Source: QFNR01 sp043842855 (GTDB lineage Bacteria > Pseudomonadota > Gammaproteobacteria > Burkholderiales > Neisseriaceae). From it: 64,000 nt of DNA. How positions within the stretch are numbered: position 1 is the stretch's first letter; each line of letters opens with the position of its first letter. Location of the stretch: the NCBI GenBank assembly GCA_043842855.1, contig JBBPJF010000003.1, positions 124,001 to 188,000 of the forward strand, written 5' to 3'. The translations under genes and the position numbers were made by a program. The notes under the pieces were generated by a model, which made no database searches, was not told where the DNA came from, and worked only from the letters and a program-made list of their open reading frames with translations. This document shows positions 25,692 through 34,200 of the stretch, one piece after another.

Positions 25692-27209
25692 TCACTCACT
25701 AAAGTTACTAACTGCCGAAAGATAGGCTTTAGCACTAGCATGAATAATATCCAAATCCATTCCTTGCCCACTGACCACGCGGCCTGATCTCTTCAGCCTA
25801 ATTAATACCTCTGCTTGGCTTTCCGTACCCTCCGTAACTGCACTTACCGAGTATAATTCCAACGTTGCTCCACTGTTAATTACTGACTCGATAGCTTTAA
25901 AGACAGAGTCTACTACGCCCGCTCCCGTAGCTTTGGCAACTATTTCTTTTTTCTGGTACAAAAAGCATATTTTTGCTTGGGGGGCCTCTCCTGTCTCAGC
26001 CTCTATTTTGAGTGAAATAAATCTAAGATCCTGCTCCTGACTCATATTACTAATCTCATCAGAAACTAAGGCATGCAAATCCTCATCAAAAATTTGTCGC
26101 TTCTTATCAGCTAAGTCCTTGAAACGCACAAATGCCGCATTCAATTTTTCCTCGGACTCCAGCCAAATACCTAATTCTTGTATTTTTTTCCTAAAAGCAT
26201 TTCGCCCAGAAAGCTTACCCAGTGTCAGTCGATTAGTATTCCAGCCCACCAATTCTGGAGACATAATTTCATAAGTCTCTCGGCACTTCAATACTCCATC
26301 TTGATGAATACCTGACTCATGCGTAAAAGCATTCAGCCCAACGATCGCCTTATTAGCAGGGACAGGATAGCCAGTGATAGTAGATACTAATTTAGAAGTC
26401 GCTAATAAATACTCGGTCTTAATTGCAGTAGTTAGGTTTAGTAGGTCCTTGCGCGTATGAACGGTCATTACAATTTCTTCCAAACTAGCATTCCCTGCCC
26501 TTTCTCCTATACCGTTAATCGCACACTCAACCTGCCTTGCACCACCTTGAACCGCAGCGATAGAATTAGCGACTGCCATACCTAAATCATCATGACAATG
26601 TGCTGACCAAATCACTTTGTCGCTGTTGGGCACCCCACTAATCATTCGTTCAAATCTCTCTTTAGTTGCACTAGGTAAAGAGTACCCCACTGTATCTGGC
26701 ATGTTAATAGTTGTTGCTCCAGCCTCAATTACTGCACCAAAAATCTCTTCTAAAAAAGAAATATCTGAACGAAACCCATCCTCAGCAGAAAACTCTATAT
26801 CTTGCGTGTATTCCTTGGCAATACGTGTAGCCTCTACCGCAGCGTTCAACACTTCCTGAGGAGTCTTTTTCAACTTAAACTCCATATGTAAAGGACTGGT
26901 TGCAATGAAAATATGAATCCTTTTATTTGCTGCAGGCAAAAGAGCCTCTCCTGCCTGGCGAATATCTTTTTCATTAGCCCTAGCCAAGGAACAGACTGTC
27001 GCCTGTCGAAGCAATTTAGCAACTGCATGGACAGCTGCAAAATCACCCACGCTAGCTGCAGCAAAACCAACTTCTATAACATCTACCCCTAATTTTTCCA
27101 GCTGAAGCGCAATACGAATTTTTTCTTCTTGAGTCATAGCGGCTCCAGGAGTTTGTTCACCATCACGCAAAGTTGTATCAAAAATAATTAATCGTTGCTC
27201 TAAACTCAT
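25692..27209 (-). CDS. leuA: 2-isopropylmalate synthase
   Basis: First step of leucine synthesis, condensing acetyl-CoA with 2-ketoisovalerate. The signature FDTTLRDGEQTPG opens the TIM-barrel; metal and active-site motifs SAHCHDDLGMAVANS and NGIGERAGNASLEEI follow. The C-terminal third (about 380-505) is the LeuA regulatory dimerisation domain. The start at 27209 is favoured by GGAGAA six bases upstream; the frame also allows an ATG at 27230 without a ribosome site. leuB, leuC and leuD are not in this window. It is separated from ihfB by a terminator, so it has its own promoter. Confidence 0.94.
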   Translation of the reverse strand: MSLEQRLIIFDTTLRDGEQTPGAAMTQEEKIRIALQLEKLGVDVIEVGFAAASVGDFAAVHAVAKLLRQATVCSLARANEKDIRQAGEALLPAANKRIHIFIATSPLHMEFKLKKTPQEVLNAAVEATRIAKEYTQDIEFSAEDGFRSDISFLEEIFGAVIEAGATTINMPDTVGYSLPSATKERFERMISGVPNSDKVIWSAHCHDDLGMAVANSIAAVQGGARQVECAINGIGERAGNASLEEIVMTVHTRKDLLNLTTAIKTEYLLATSKLVSTITGYPVPANKAIVGLNAFTHESGIHQDGVLKCRETYEIMSPELVGWNTNRLTLGKLSGRNAFRKKIQELGIWLESEEKLNAAFVRFKDLADKKRQIFDEDLHALVSDEISNMSQEQDLRFISLKIEAETGEAPQAKICFLYQKKEIVAKATGAGVVDSVFKAIESVINSGATLELYSVSAVTEGTESQAEVLIRLKRSGRVVSGQGMDLDIIHASAKAYLSAVSNFSE

Positions 27210-27306
27210 GGATGTTTCTCCATTCTTCATTTTTACTTAGCTTTGTTACCAAACCTGCGTTTATAAGCTTACTTCTGACCTAATAACTTCAATATAATGC
27301 ATTCAG

Positions 27307-27341
27307 AAAAAAATAAAGCACCACTATACAATAGTGGTGCT
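27307..27341 (-). terminator. Rho-independent terminator of the cmk-rpsA-ihfB transcript
   Basis: On the minus strand AGCACCACTAT, loop TGT, ATAGTGGTGCT (27341-27317) is an 11-pair perfect stem, followed by TTA and seven T residues (27313-27307). It lies 20 bases after the ihfB stop. Confidence 0.9.
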
Positions 27342-27360
27342 CAAATTATAAAAAAATGAA

Positions 27361-27669
27361 TTAGCTCTTAGCCGAAGCATTTACTAATTCGCGAAGCGCC
27401 TTCCCGGATTTAAAATGTGGAACCTGCTTTGCAGGGACATGGACTTTCTCACCTGTCTTAGGATTGCGTCCCATCCTAGAAGGGCGATCATTGAGATTAA
27501 AACTGCCGAATCCTCGAATCTCAATGCGTCTTCCCAGTGCTAATGAGTGAGTTAAACTTTCTACAATTACCTGAACACCCTGCTCTAGCACTGTTTTAGA
27601 ATAATTTTTCTCAGTGCTTTGATGCGCACTCGCCTCGACTACTTGACTAACTAATTCCGACTTGGTCAT
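27361..27669 (-). CDS. ihfB: Integration host factor subunit beta
   Basis: DNA-bending HU-family protein that pairs with IhfA. 102 residues. The opening MTKSELVSQVVE, the beta-arm region RIEIRGFGSFNLNDRPSRMGRNPKTGE and HFKSGKALRELVN fit the beta subunit. It follows rpsA, the conserved order in gamma- and betaproteobacteria. AAGGGAA precedes the start, and a strong terminator follows the gene. Confidence 0.94.
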   Translation of the reverse strand: MTKSELVSQVVEASAHQSTEKNYSKTVLEQGVQVIVESLTHSLALGRRIEIRGFGSFNLNDRPSRMGRNPKTGEKVHVPAKQVPHFKSGKALRELVNASAKS

Positions 27670-27700
27670 TTCAATTCCCTTCCTCTATTAATTAGATGCT

Positions 27701-29365
27701 TTAAGAAAGTTTTTCTTTCAACAAGTCTCCTAGACTAGTAGTACCAGCATTCAAATTGCTACGTTGAACACTATCCAGGACCGCTGCCTGTTCTTTCTCA
27801 GTAAGTGCCTTAATAGACAAATTAATTACTCGATTTTTACGATCAACTCCAGTAATTAAGGCTTCAATAGGATCACCTTCCTTAAACTCTGCTTGTAAAT
27901 TTTCTACCTTATCAACAGAAATTTCGGAAATCTTTAGCTGCCCTTCAACTTCTTCACTTAATGCAACAAGCACCATGCCAGGTTCAATAGACTTCACTTT
28001 GCCTTTCACGACGCTTCCCTTTTCATGGGCTTCTAAATAATTACTGAAGGGGTCCCCCTCTAACTGTTTTACGCCCAAAGAGATTCTTTCTTTCATCGTA
28101 TCAATGGATAGGATTACTGTTGTTAACTCATCCCCCTTCTTGTAGTTTCTAACTGCCTGTTCACCCGGTTCATTCCAAGACAAATCAGACAAATGGACCA
28201 AGCCATCAATATTTCCAGGTAACCCAATAAAAACACCAAAGTCAGTAATGGATTTGATTACTCCACTAATACGATCGCCCTTTTGGTAATTAGCTTCAAA
28301 TTCCTCCCAGGGATTAGGCATACACTGCTTCATACCTAGACTAATCCGTCGACGATCAGTATCAATATCTAGCACCATCACCTGGACCTCATCTCCCAGC
28401 TGTACCACCTTGCTTGAATGCACATTTTTGTTCGTCCAATCCATTTCTGATACATGCACCAATCCTTCGATTCCTCTCTCGATTTCAACAAATGCACCAT
28501 AGTCAGTCAGATTAGTTACCTTTCCATATAACCTAGTTCCAGCTGGATATAGACGAGACAATCCTTCCCATGGATCAACTTCTAGCTGTTTCAAGCCCAA
28601 AGAAACTCGATTTTTCTCTTGATCGAATTTAAGCACCTTGGCCTCAACCTCTTGCCCAGCCTCTAAAATTTCACTCGGATGCTTAACACGACCCCAAGCC
28701 AAATCAGTAATATGTAATAAACCGTCAATACCACCTAAATCTACAAAAGCTCCATAGTCCGTTATATTTTTAACAATACCTTTAACTACCGCACCCTCTT
28801 TTAGAGTCGCCAGTAAGGCCTGTCTTTCTTCACCTAGGGCTTCCTCAAGCACTGCACGACGAGAAACCACTACATTATTGCGTTTCTTGTCTAGCTTAAT
28901 CACCTTAAACTCAATTTCTTTATTTTCATAAGGGGTCATATCTTTGACTGGGTGGACATCCACTAGAGAACCTGGTAAAAAAGCACGGATACTATTCACC
29001 ATTACAGTCAATCCACCTTTGACCTTACCATTGATAACACCGGATAGTATGGTGCCTGTTTCCAATGCCTCCGCCAATACAATCCAGTCAGCAGCTCTTT
29101 TCGCCTTTTCTCGGGAAAGCCTAGTTTCTCCGAAACCATTTTCAATGGATTCAATAGTCACCGTGACAAAATCGCCGACCTTGACCTCCAGCTCTCCATT
29201 AATATTTTTAAATTCATTGATATCAATCCAAGCCTCAGATTTTAGACCGGCGTTAACCGTAACTGTATTGTTGTCTATCGCTACTACTTCAGCAGTAATT
29301 ACCTCCCCTACTGTCATTGCCTGGGTAGAGGAATACTCTTCTAACAACTCTGCAAAATTTTCCAT
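27701..29365 (-). CDS. rpsA: 30S ribosomal protein S1
   Basis: Brings mRNA to the ribosome; six S1 RNA-binding repeats can be followed by the recurring LTDYGAFVxLxGIDGLLHxSD and GVKQL blocks. The family N-terminus (MENFAELLEEYSS) supports the ATG at 29365; two further in-frame starts lie at 29371 and 29392. About 554 residues, the usual size. It sits between cmk and ihfB, a conserved context. S1 often represses its own translation through its 5' leader; the 114 bases between cmk and this start could serve that role, but this cannot be shown from sequence alone. Confidence 0.96.
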   Translation of the reverse strand: MENFAELLEEYSSTQAMTVGEVITAEVVAIDNNTVTVNAGLKSEAWIDINEFKNINGELEVKVGDFVTVTIESIENGFGETRLSREKAKRAADWIVLAEALETGTILSGVINGKVKGGLTVMVNSIRAFLPGSLVDVHPVKDMTPYENKEIEFKVIKLDKKRNNVVVSRRAVLEEALGEERQALLATLKEGAVVKGIVKNITDYGAFVDLGGIDGLLHITDLAWGRVKHPSEILEAGQEVEAKVLKFDQEKNRVSLGLKQLEVDPWEGLSRLYPAGTRLYGKVTNLTDYGAFVEIERGIEGLVHVSEMDWTNKNVHSSKVVQLGDEVQVMVLDIDTDRRRISLGMKQCMPNPWEEFEANYQKGDRISGVIKSITDFGVFIGLPGNIDGLVHLSDLSWNEPGEQAVRNYKKGDELTTVILSIDTMKERISLGVKQLEGDPFSNYLEAHEKGSVVKGKVKSIEPGMVLVALSEEVEGQLKISEISVDKVENLQAEFKEGDPIEALITGVDRKNRVINLSIKALTEKEQAAVLDSVQRSNLNAGTTSLGDLLKEKLS

Positions 29366-29479
29366 GTACATTTCTCTGGCACTCCAAGACATGCCTCGGT
29401 TAAAATTTTCGAGTTCACCAGCTTGGCCTGGGGAACTGAATTGGAGAATCCAATCCTCATAAAAGGGGGAAATTATAGC

Positions 29480-30139
29480 TTATTTAAGCGTTTGGCGATA
29501 CCAGCTGACAATTTTTTGTACAACTTCTTCTATACTTAGAGATGAAGAATCTAGTACATACGAACCCCGAGCCTTAACTAGCGGGGAAAATTCCCTTGTT
29601 ATATCCTGTTTGTCTCGGTGAGAAATGGAATCATACAACTCTTGGTATTCTCTCGAACCTATTTCAATACCCAATTGCTTAGCTCTTCTTTGAGCACGGC
29701 TATCAAGTGAAGCCGTCAAATAGACCTTTAAAACGGCTTGAGGAAACACAACGGACCCCATATCGCGACCGTCTGCTACTAAAGGATAGTCCTGGGCATA
29801 GTTACGCTGTCGTCGTAATAGACTTTCCCTCACCTTGGGAAAAAGTGCAATCTGAGAGGCACCTCTGCTGATAACCTCTTCTCTAATACCTTTGCTAACA
29901 TCCTCATGTCCCAAGTAAACCTTACCATCCTTTAATGTAAAGGAAAACGTCTCAGCCAACTGGGAAAGCCCTTCCTCATCTCCCAATCCGCCCTCCAAAC
30001 TACGCTTTGCTAAAAGTGCAAGCAAACGATAAAGCACCCCTGAATCCAAATAGCGCCATCCAAGGCGTTTAGCTACATTACTAGCCACAGTTCCTTTACC
30101 CGAAGCCACCGGCCCGTCAATCGTAATTACATCGGCCAT
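29480..30139 (-). CDS. cmk: Cytidylate kinase
   Basis: Phosphorylates CMP and dCMP using ATP. The P-loop GPVASGKGTVA is near the N-terminus, followed by GWRYLDSGVLYRLLA, and VADGRDMGSVVFP and RAQRRAKQLG in the core and lid. 219 residues, normal. It is upstream of rpsA on the same strand, as in most relatives. Usually aroA precedes it; here thioredoxin does, so the local order has been rearranged. Confidence 0.95.
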   Translation of the reverse strand: MADVITIDGPVASGKGTVASNVAKRLGWRYLDSGVLYRLLALLAKRSLEGGLGDEEGLSQLAETFSFTLKDGKVYLGHEDVSKGIREEVISRGASQIALFPKVRESLLRRQRNYAQDYPLVADGRDMGSVVFPQAVLKVYLTASLDSRAQRRAKQLGIEIGSREYQELYDSISHRDKQDITREFSPLVKARGSYVLDSSSLSIEEVVQKIVSWYRQTLK

Positions 30140-30184
30140 GAGAAAAAACTTTTAAATCATTTAACAAATAAATTACTCTAACTC

Positions 30185-30517
30185 TTAAATAGATGCATTA
30201 ATGAAGGCCATCAATTGTGTTTTACCCAAAGCACCTACTTTAGAAGCTATAGCTGCTCCATCTTTATACAGGCTCAAAAAAGGGATATTCCTAATACCGA
30301 GCTCTGCGGCTACTCTCTGGTGAGCCTCAATATCTAACTTAACAACTTTTAATCTACCTTCGTACTCCCTAGCAATCTCCTCCAGAATAGGAGCAACCAT
30401 GCGACACGGCCCACACCACGGAGCCCAAAAATCTACTAGTACAGGTAAATCAGATTTGATGACATCCTTTTCAAAGTCATCATCAGTTGTATTAATAATC
30501 ACACTCGTTTCACTCAT
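30185..30517 (-). CDS. trxA: Thioredoxin
   Basis: Small dithiol redox protein with the active site WAPWCGPCR and the cis-proline loop RNIPFLSLYKDG. 110 residues. The ribosome site TTAGGAGGAAGT is one of the strongest in the window, suggesting high expression. It lies between clpX and cmk on the minus strand; in E. coli trxA lies beside rho. FLSLYKDG replaces the more usual TLLLFKNG but is within family variation. Confidence 0.93.
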   Translation of the reverse strand: MSETSVIINTTDDDFEKDVIKSDLPVLVDFWAPWCGPCRMVAPILEEIAREYEGRLKVVKLDIEAHQRVAAELGIRNIPFLSLYKDGAAIASKVGALGKTQLMAFINASI

Positions 30518-30637
30518 TACTTCCTCCTAATTCACCAACCCAAACAAGAGCAAAGCCTTTTATATGGGTGGTCCTACTCAAACAAACGGCTGTTTACCAG
30601 TGAGAAGGTTCAGCCACACGAATAAATTTAAGCCTTT

Positions 30638-31909
30638 TTAAGAAGCTCTTTCATTTTCTAGTTCTGGTTTACCAGAAGCTTCCCCTTCCCTGATATAAGT
30701 AGGCCTACTCCCCCGCTCTACGTTATCTTTGGTAATAATCACCTCACGAATCTTTCTATCTTGGGGTACTTCATACATCACGTTTAATAATAAACTCTCC
30801 ATAATAGAACGCAAACCTCTTGCCCCGGTTTTCCTGCGTTTTGCCTCTTTGGCAATACTCCGGAGTGCCGAAGGCATAATCTTGAGAATTACATTTTCCA
30901 TGGCAAAAAGAGCTTCATACTGCTTTAACAAAGCATTACGGGGTTCAGTTAAAATGCGAACCAAGGCTTCTTCATCTAGTAACTCTAAGGTTGAAAACAC
31001 TGGTAAGCGACCTACCAGTTCAGGAATCAATCCATATTGAATCAGATCATCGGGCTCTAGCTGCCTTAATAGACGAGAAATATCTTTCTCATTTTTATCT
31101 ATCAGCTTGGCTCCAAAGCCAATTCCACCCTCTTCAGAACGTTTTTTAACTATTTTTTCTAATCCTTCAAACGCTCCTCCACAAATAAACAAAATGTTTG
31201 TCGTGTTCACACTTAAAAATTCTTGCCTTGGATGTTTCCTTCCTTGTTGAGAAGGAACAGAAGCCTCCGTCCCTTCAATAATCTTCAATAAGGCTTGCTG
31301 TACTCCCTCCCCTGAAACATCCCTGGTAATAGAACGATTTTCACTCTTGCGCGCAATTTTATCTATCTCATCAATGTAAATAATTCCTCTCTCTGCACGC
31401 TCTACATCAAAATCACATTTACTAAGTAATTTAGTGATAATTTGTTCTACATCCTCTCCAACATAACCCGCCTCCGTTAGCGTAGTTGCGTCCGCAATGG
31501 CAAACGGGACATCAAGCTTTCGAGCCAAAGTCTGAGCTAGCAGGGTTTTGCCCGAGCCCGTAGAACCAACCAACAAAATGTTACTCTTGTTGATTTCAAC
31601 TGTATTATCTTTCTGTGCAGCCTGATTTCTCAATCTTTTGTAGTGATTGTATACTGCCACCGCCAGCGTTCTTTTAGCCTCATTCTGCCCAATGACATAT
31701 TCATCTAGGTGTTTTACCAGCTCCATAGGTGTCGGGATAGATTCAGTTGCTAATACCTTGCCATCTTCTTCAAGCCTTCTCGCTTCTAGGTACCCAAAAC
31801 TCTCCTCTATACAAGAACTACAAATACAAGCATCTTTTCCTTCAATCAACAGTTCTACATCATCAACACTTTTTCCGCAGAAGTCACAATAACGCTCATC
31901 ATTTAACAT
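30638..31909 (-). CDS. clpX: ATP-dependent Clp protease ATP-binding subunit ClpX
   Basis: AAA+ unfoldase that feeds proteins to ClpP. N-terminal zinc finger CDFCG...CSSCIE (residues about 9-35), Walker A GSTGSGKTLLAQ, Walker B IIYIDEIDKIA, pore loop GYVGEDVE, sensor 2 GARGLRSIME. The ATG at 31909 is chosen (MLNDERYCDFC); upstream in-frame codons lie inside clpP. It overlaps the clpP end by 11 bases, so the two are coupled. lon and hupB, which commonly follow, are absent; trxA follows instead. Confidence 0.96.
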   Translation of the reverse strand: MLNDERYCDFCGKSVDDVELLIEGKDACICSSCIEESFGYLEARRLEEDGKVLATESIPTPMELVKHLDEYVIGQNEAKRTLAVAVYNHYKRLRNQAAQKDNTVEINKSNILLVGSTGSGKTLLAQTLARKLDVPFAIADATTLTEAGYVGEDVEQIITKLLSKCDFDVERAERGIIYIDEIDKIARKSENRSITRDVSGEGVQQALLKIIEGTEASVPSQQGRKHPRQEFLSVNTTNILFICGGAFEGLEKIVKKRSEEGGIGFGAKLIDKNEKDISRLLRQLEPDDLIQYGLIPELVGRLPVFSTLELLDEEALVRILTEPRNALLKQYEALFAMENVILKIMPSALRSIAKEAKRRKTGARGLRSIMESLLLNVMYEVPQDRKIREVIITKDNVERGSRPTYIREGEASGKPELENERAS

Positions 31910-32534
31910 TATCTTCTTTCTTAATTTCATCCCTAGAAGTAATTACACGATCAATCAAGCCATATAGCCTGGCCTCTTCTGAAGATAAGAAATTATCTCG
32001 ATCGGTATCCCTTTCAATAGTCTCTATGGATTGCTGCGTATTCTTAGCCAATAACTGATTCAGCATCTCCTTCGTTTTCAATAATTCTCTAGCATGAATT
32101 TCAATATCTGAAGCTTGCCCAGCTAAACCACCACTAATTAAAGGTTGATGAATCATAATTCGGCTGTGTGGTAATGCCCAGCGTTTACCCTTTACTCCAG
32201 ATGACAGTAAAAAGGCTCCCATACTTGCTGCCATACCCGTACAAATAGTCGCAACTTCAGGTCGAATATAATTCATCGTGTCATATATAGCCAGACCAGA
32301 GGTAACAGAACCTCCGGGTGAATTAATATACAAATAAATATCCTTACTCGGATCTTCACTTTCCAAAAAAAGTAATTGAGCAACAATCAAATTAGCCACC
32401 GAATCGCTAATAGGACCCACCAGAAAAATTATTCTATCTTTTAATAGCCTTGAATACAAATCAAAGGCCCGCTCCCCCCGTGCAGTTTGCTCAATTACTG
32501 TAGGTACCAAATAATTGTTTGTCTGTCTTGTCAT
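31899..32534 (-). CDS. clpP: ATP-dependent Clp protease proteolytic subunit ClpP
   Basis: Serine protease that forms the tetradecameric barrel with ClpX. Catalytic Ser in CTGMAASMGAF, His in LPHSRIMIHQP, Asp in RDTDRDNF. The start at 32534 (MTRQTNNYLVPTVIEQ) fits the family and has GGGG upstream; the open frame to 32573 adds an unlikely hydrophobic leader. 211 residues. A terminator-like hairpin separates it from tig, so clpPX may have a separate promoter as well as read-through. Confidence 0.96.
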   Translation of the reverse strand: MTRQTNNYLVPTVIEQTARGERAFDLYSRLLKDRIIFLVGPISDSVANLIVAQLLFLESEDPSKDIYLYINSPGGSVTSGLAIYDTMNYIRPEVATICTGMAASMGAFLLSSGVKGKRWALPHSRIMIHQPLISGGLAGQASDIEIHARELLKTKEMLNQLLAKNTQQSIETIERDTDRDNFLSSEEARLYGLIDRVITSRDEIKKEDNVK

Positions 32535-32609
32535 TAATCTGACCCCAAAAAGAAAAAGCTTAAATACCAACACCCCATAGTATCCAAGCTTTTATAGCAC
32601 AGCACCGCC

Positions 32610-32634
32610 AAAAAAGAAACTCGCTACAAGTTTC
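32610..32634 (-). terminator. Terminator or attenuator between tig and clpP
   Basis: On the minus strand GAAACTT...GAGTTTC (32634-32616) forms a seven-pair stem (one T-G) with a five-base loop, directly followed by six T residues (32615-32610). It touches the tig stop codon. The modest stem suggests partial read-through into clpPX. Confidence 0.65.
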
Positions 32635-33945
32635 CTAAAGACCGATTAATTCATCTATTTTTCTTTTTACCTCTTTGGTAGAGACCTTGCTCAACACGAA
32701 ATCCACTACATTTTTCTCAGTGGCTATAGATTTCGCACTCGCATACTCCTTCTCATTATGAAGATAGTGATGCAAAACTTCAGAGGGATTCTCATAATTC
32801 TGAGCAAGTTCTTCTATCACTTTTTTAACCTGTTCCTCAGTCGCCATTAAAGATTCCTTATCCATTAGCTGACGCAGTATTAATCCTACCTTGACCGATT
32901 TTCTTGCCTCTGCCATCAAAGATTCATCGGATATCTCTGGCAATTTTGTCCCTACTCTCGATTTCTGCTGTTCCCTTTGCACAGCCATTTCCCTTAATCG
33001 CTCGTATTCACGTTCCACCATAACTTGAGGTAACTCAAAATCAGTAGTACTAAGCAATAAGGCAATCACTTTATCCCTATTAATTAAATCCACTCTTCGA
33101 GCTACTTCACGTGTTAGATTACTTTTTACCTCTTCCCGAAGTTCTTCTAAATCACCACTTACTATCCCCAGAGATTTTGCAAAAACCTCATCCATTTTTG
33201 GCAAGACCTCTTTGGCTAAGGTTTTCAAGGTTATTTTAAATAGAGCTGTCTTACCCACTAAATCTTCTTTTGGATAGTTCTCCGGAAAACGAACTTCTGC
33301 CTCCTTCGTTTGGCCCGGTTTGAGACCAAGAATTGCCTCTTCGAAATCAGCAAGCATATAGCCGGATCCAAGGAGGACTGTATAATTTTCAGCTGATCCG
33401 CCTTCAAAGGGCACGCCGTCTATGGTTCCCTCGAAATCGATCACGGCTCTATCTGTTTTTTTAGCGGCCCTCTTGACAGGTTCATACTGCACTTTCTGGC
33501 GACGCAGTAACTCCAAAGTATTTTTAACATCTGCATCAGTGACTTGTGCAACTACCTTATCGATCTCCTTGTTTGACCAATCCGCTAACTCAATGGGGCC
33601 CGGCATAACCTCAAAGGTAGCAACGACCTGAACCTGTTCCCTATTCTTGTCGTCTTTGGGCAACACTTCTAATTTTTTCAAACCTGCCAGATCTATTTTT
33701 TCATTTGCTATATTAGCGTAGAAATTTTCAGCAGCCTGAACCCGGATCACCTCAGCCCGCATCGCTGAGCCATACATATTTTCAATTATTTTAAGGGGTG
33801 TTTTTCCTGGTCTAAACCCATTAAGCCGTGCTCGCTTTTGCTTTTCCCTTAATCGAGAGCTTACTTCCTTTTCAATATCCTGCAAGGGCAAAGCCAGAAC
33901 CAACTCTCTCTCCAACCCCCCTAAATTCTTCACTTGAGTCGTCAT
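32635..33945 (-). CDS. tig: Trigger factor
   Basis: Ribosome-bound chaperone with peptidyl-prolyl isomerase activity. The N-terminal ribosome-binding loop contains GFRPGKTP; the FKBP domain (about 150-240) has DRAVIDFEGTIDGVPFEGG and FPENYP; a long helical C-terminal domain follows. 436 residues, normal. The start is ATG 33945, preceded by GAGAAGGTGA; a TTG one codon earlier is possible. Order tig-clpP-clpX is the conserved one. Confidence 0.96.
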   Translation of the reverse strand: MTTQVKNLGGLERELVLALPLQDIEKEVSSRLREKQKRARLNGFRPGKTPLKIIENMYGSAMRAEVIRVQAAENFYANIANEKIDLAGLKKLEVLPKDDKNREQVQVVATFEVMPGPIELADWSNKEIDKVVAQVTDADVKNTLELLRRQKVQYEPVKRAAKKTDRAVIDFEGTIDGVPFEGGSAENYTVLLGSGYMLADFEEAILGLKPGQTKEAEVRFPENYPKEDLVGKTALFKITLKTLAKEVLPKMDEVFAKSLGIVSGDLEELREEVKSNLTREVARRVDLINRDKVIALLLSTTDFELPQVMVEREYERLREMAVQREQQKSRVGTKLPEISDESLMAEARKSVKVGLILRQLMDKESLMATEEQVKKVIEELAQNYENPSEVLHHYLHNEKEYASAKSIATEKNVVDFVLSKVSTKEVKRKIDELIGL

Positions 33946-34200
33946 CAATTCACCTTCTCGCTGCGCGCGATATAAACCTGATTTTCCACAACCCGAACCG
34001 CCGTATCCATCCTAACCGCCGCCTGGATCGAGCTACCCAAAATTTCAGGCCCAGGATTATAACACACTTTGCCCACTCGCTTCTCACGCGCTTATTAAAC
34101 TCAGCCAGATACGCACCCCTAAAAACTCCGTGAAACTGCTATGGAATAACGATTAAAATTGGCTCAATCCTTAAACTCAGAGCGCCGTACAGTGCAAAAG

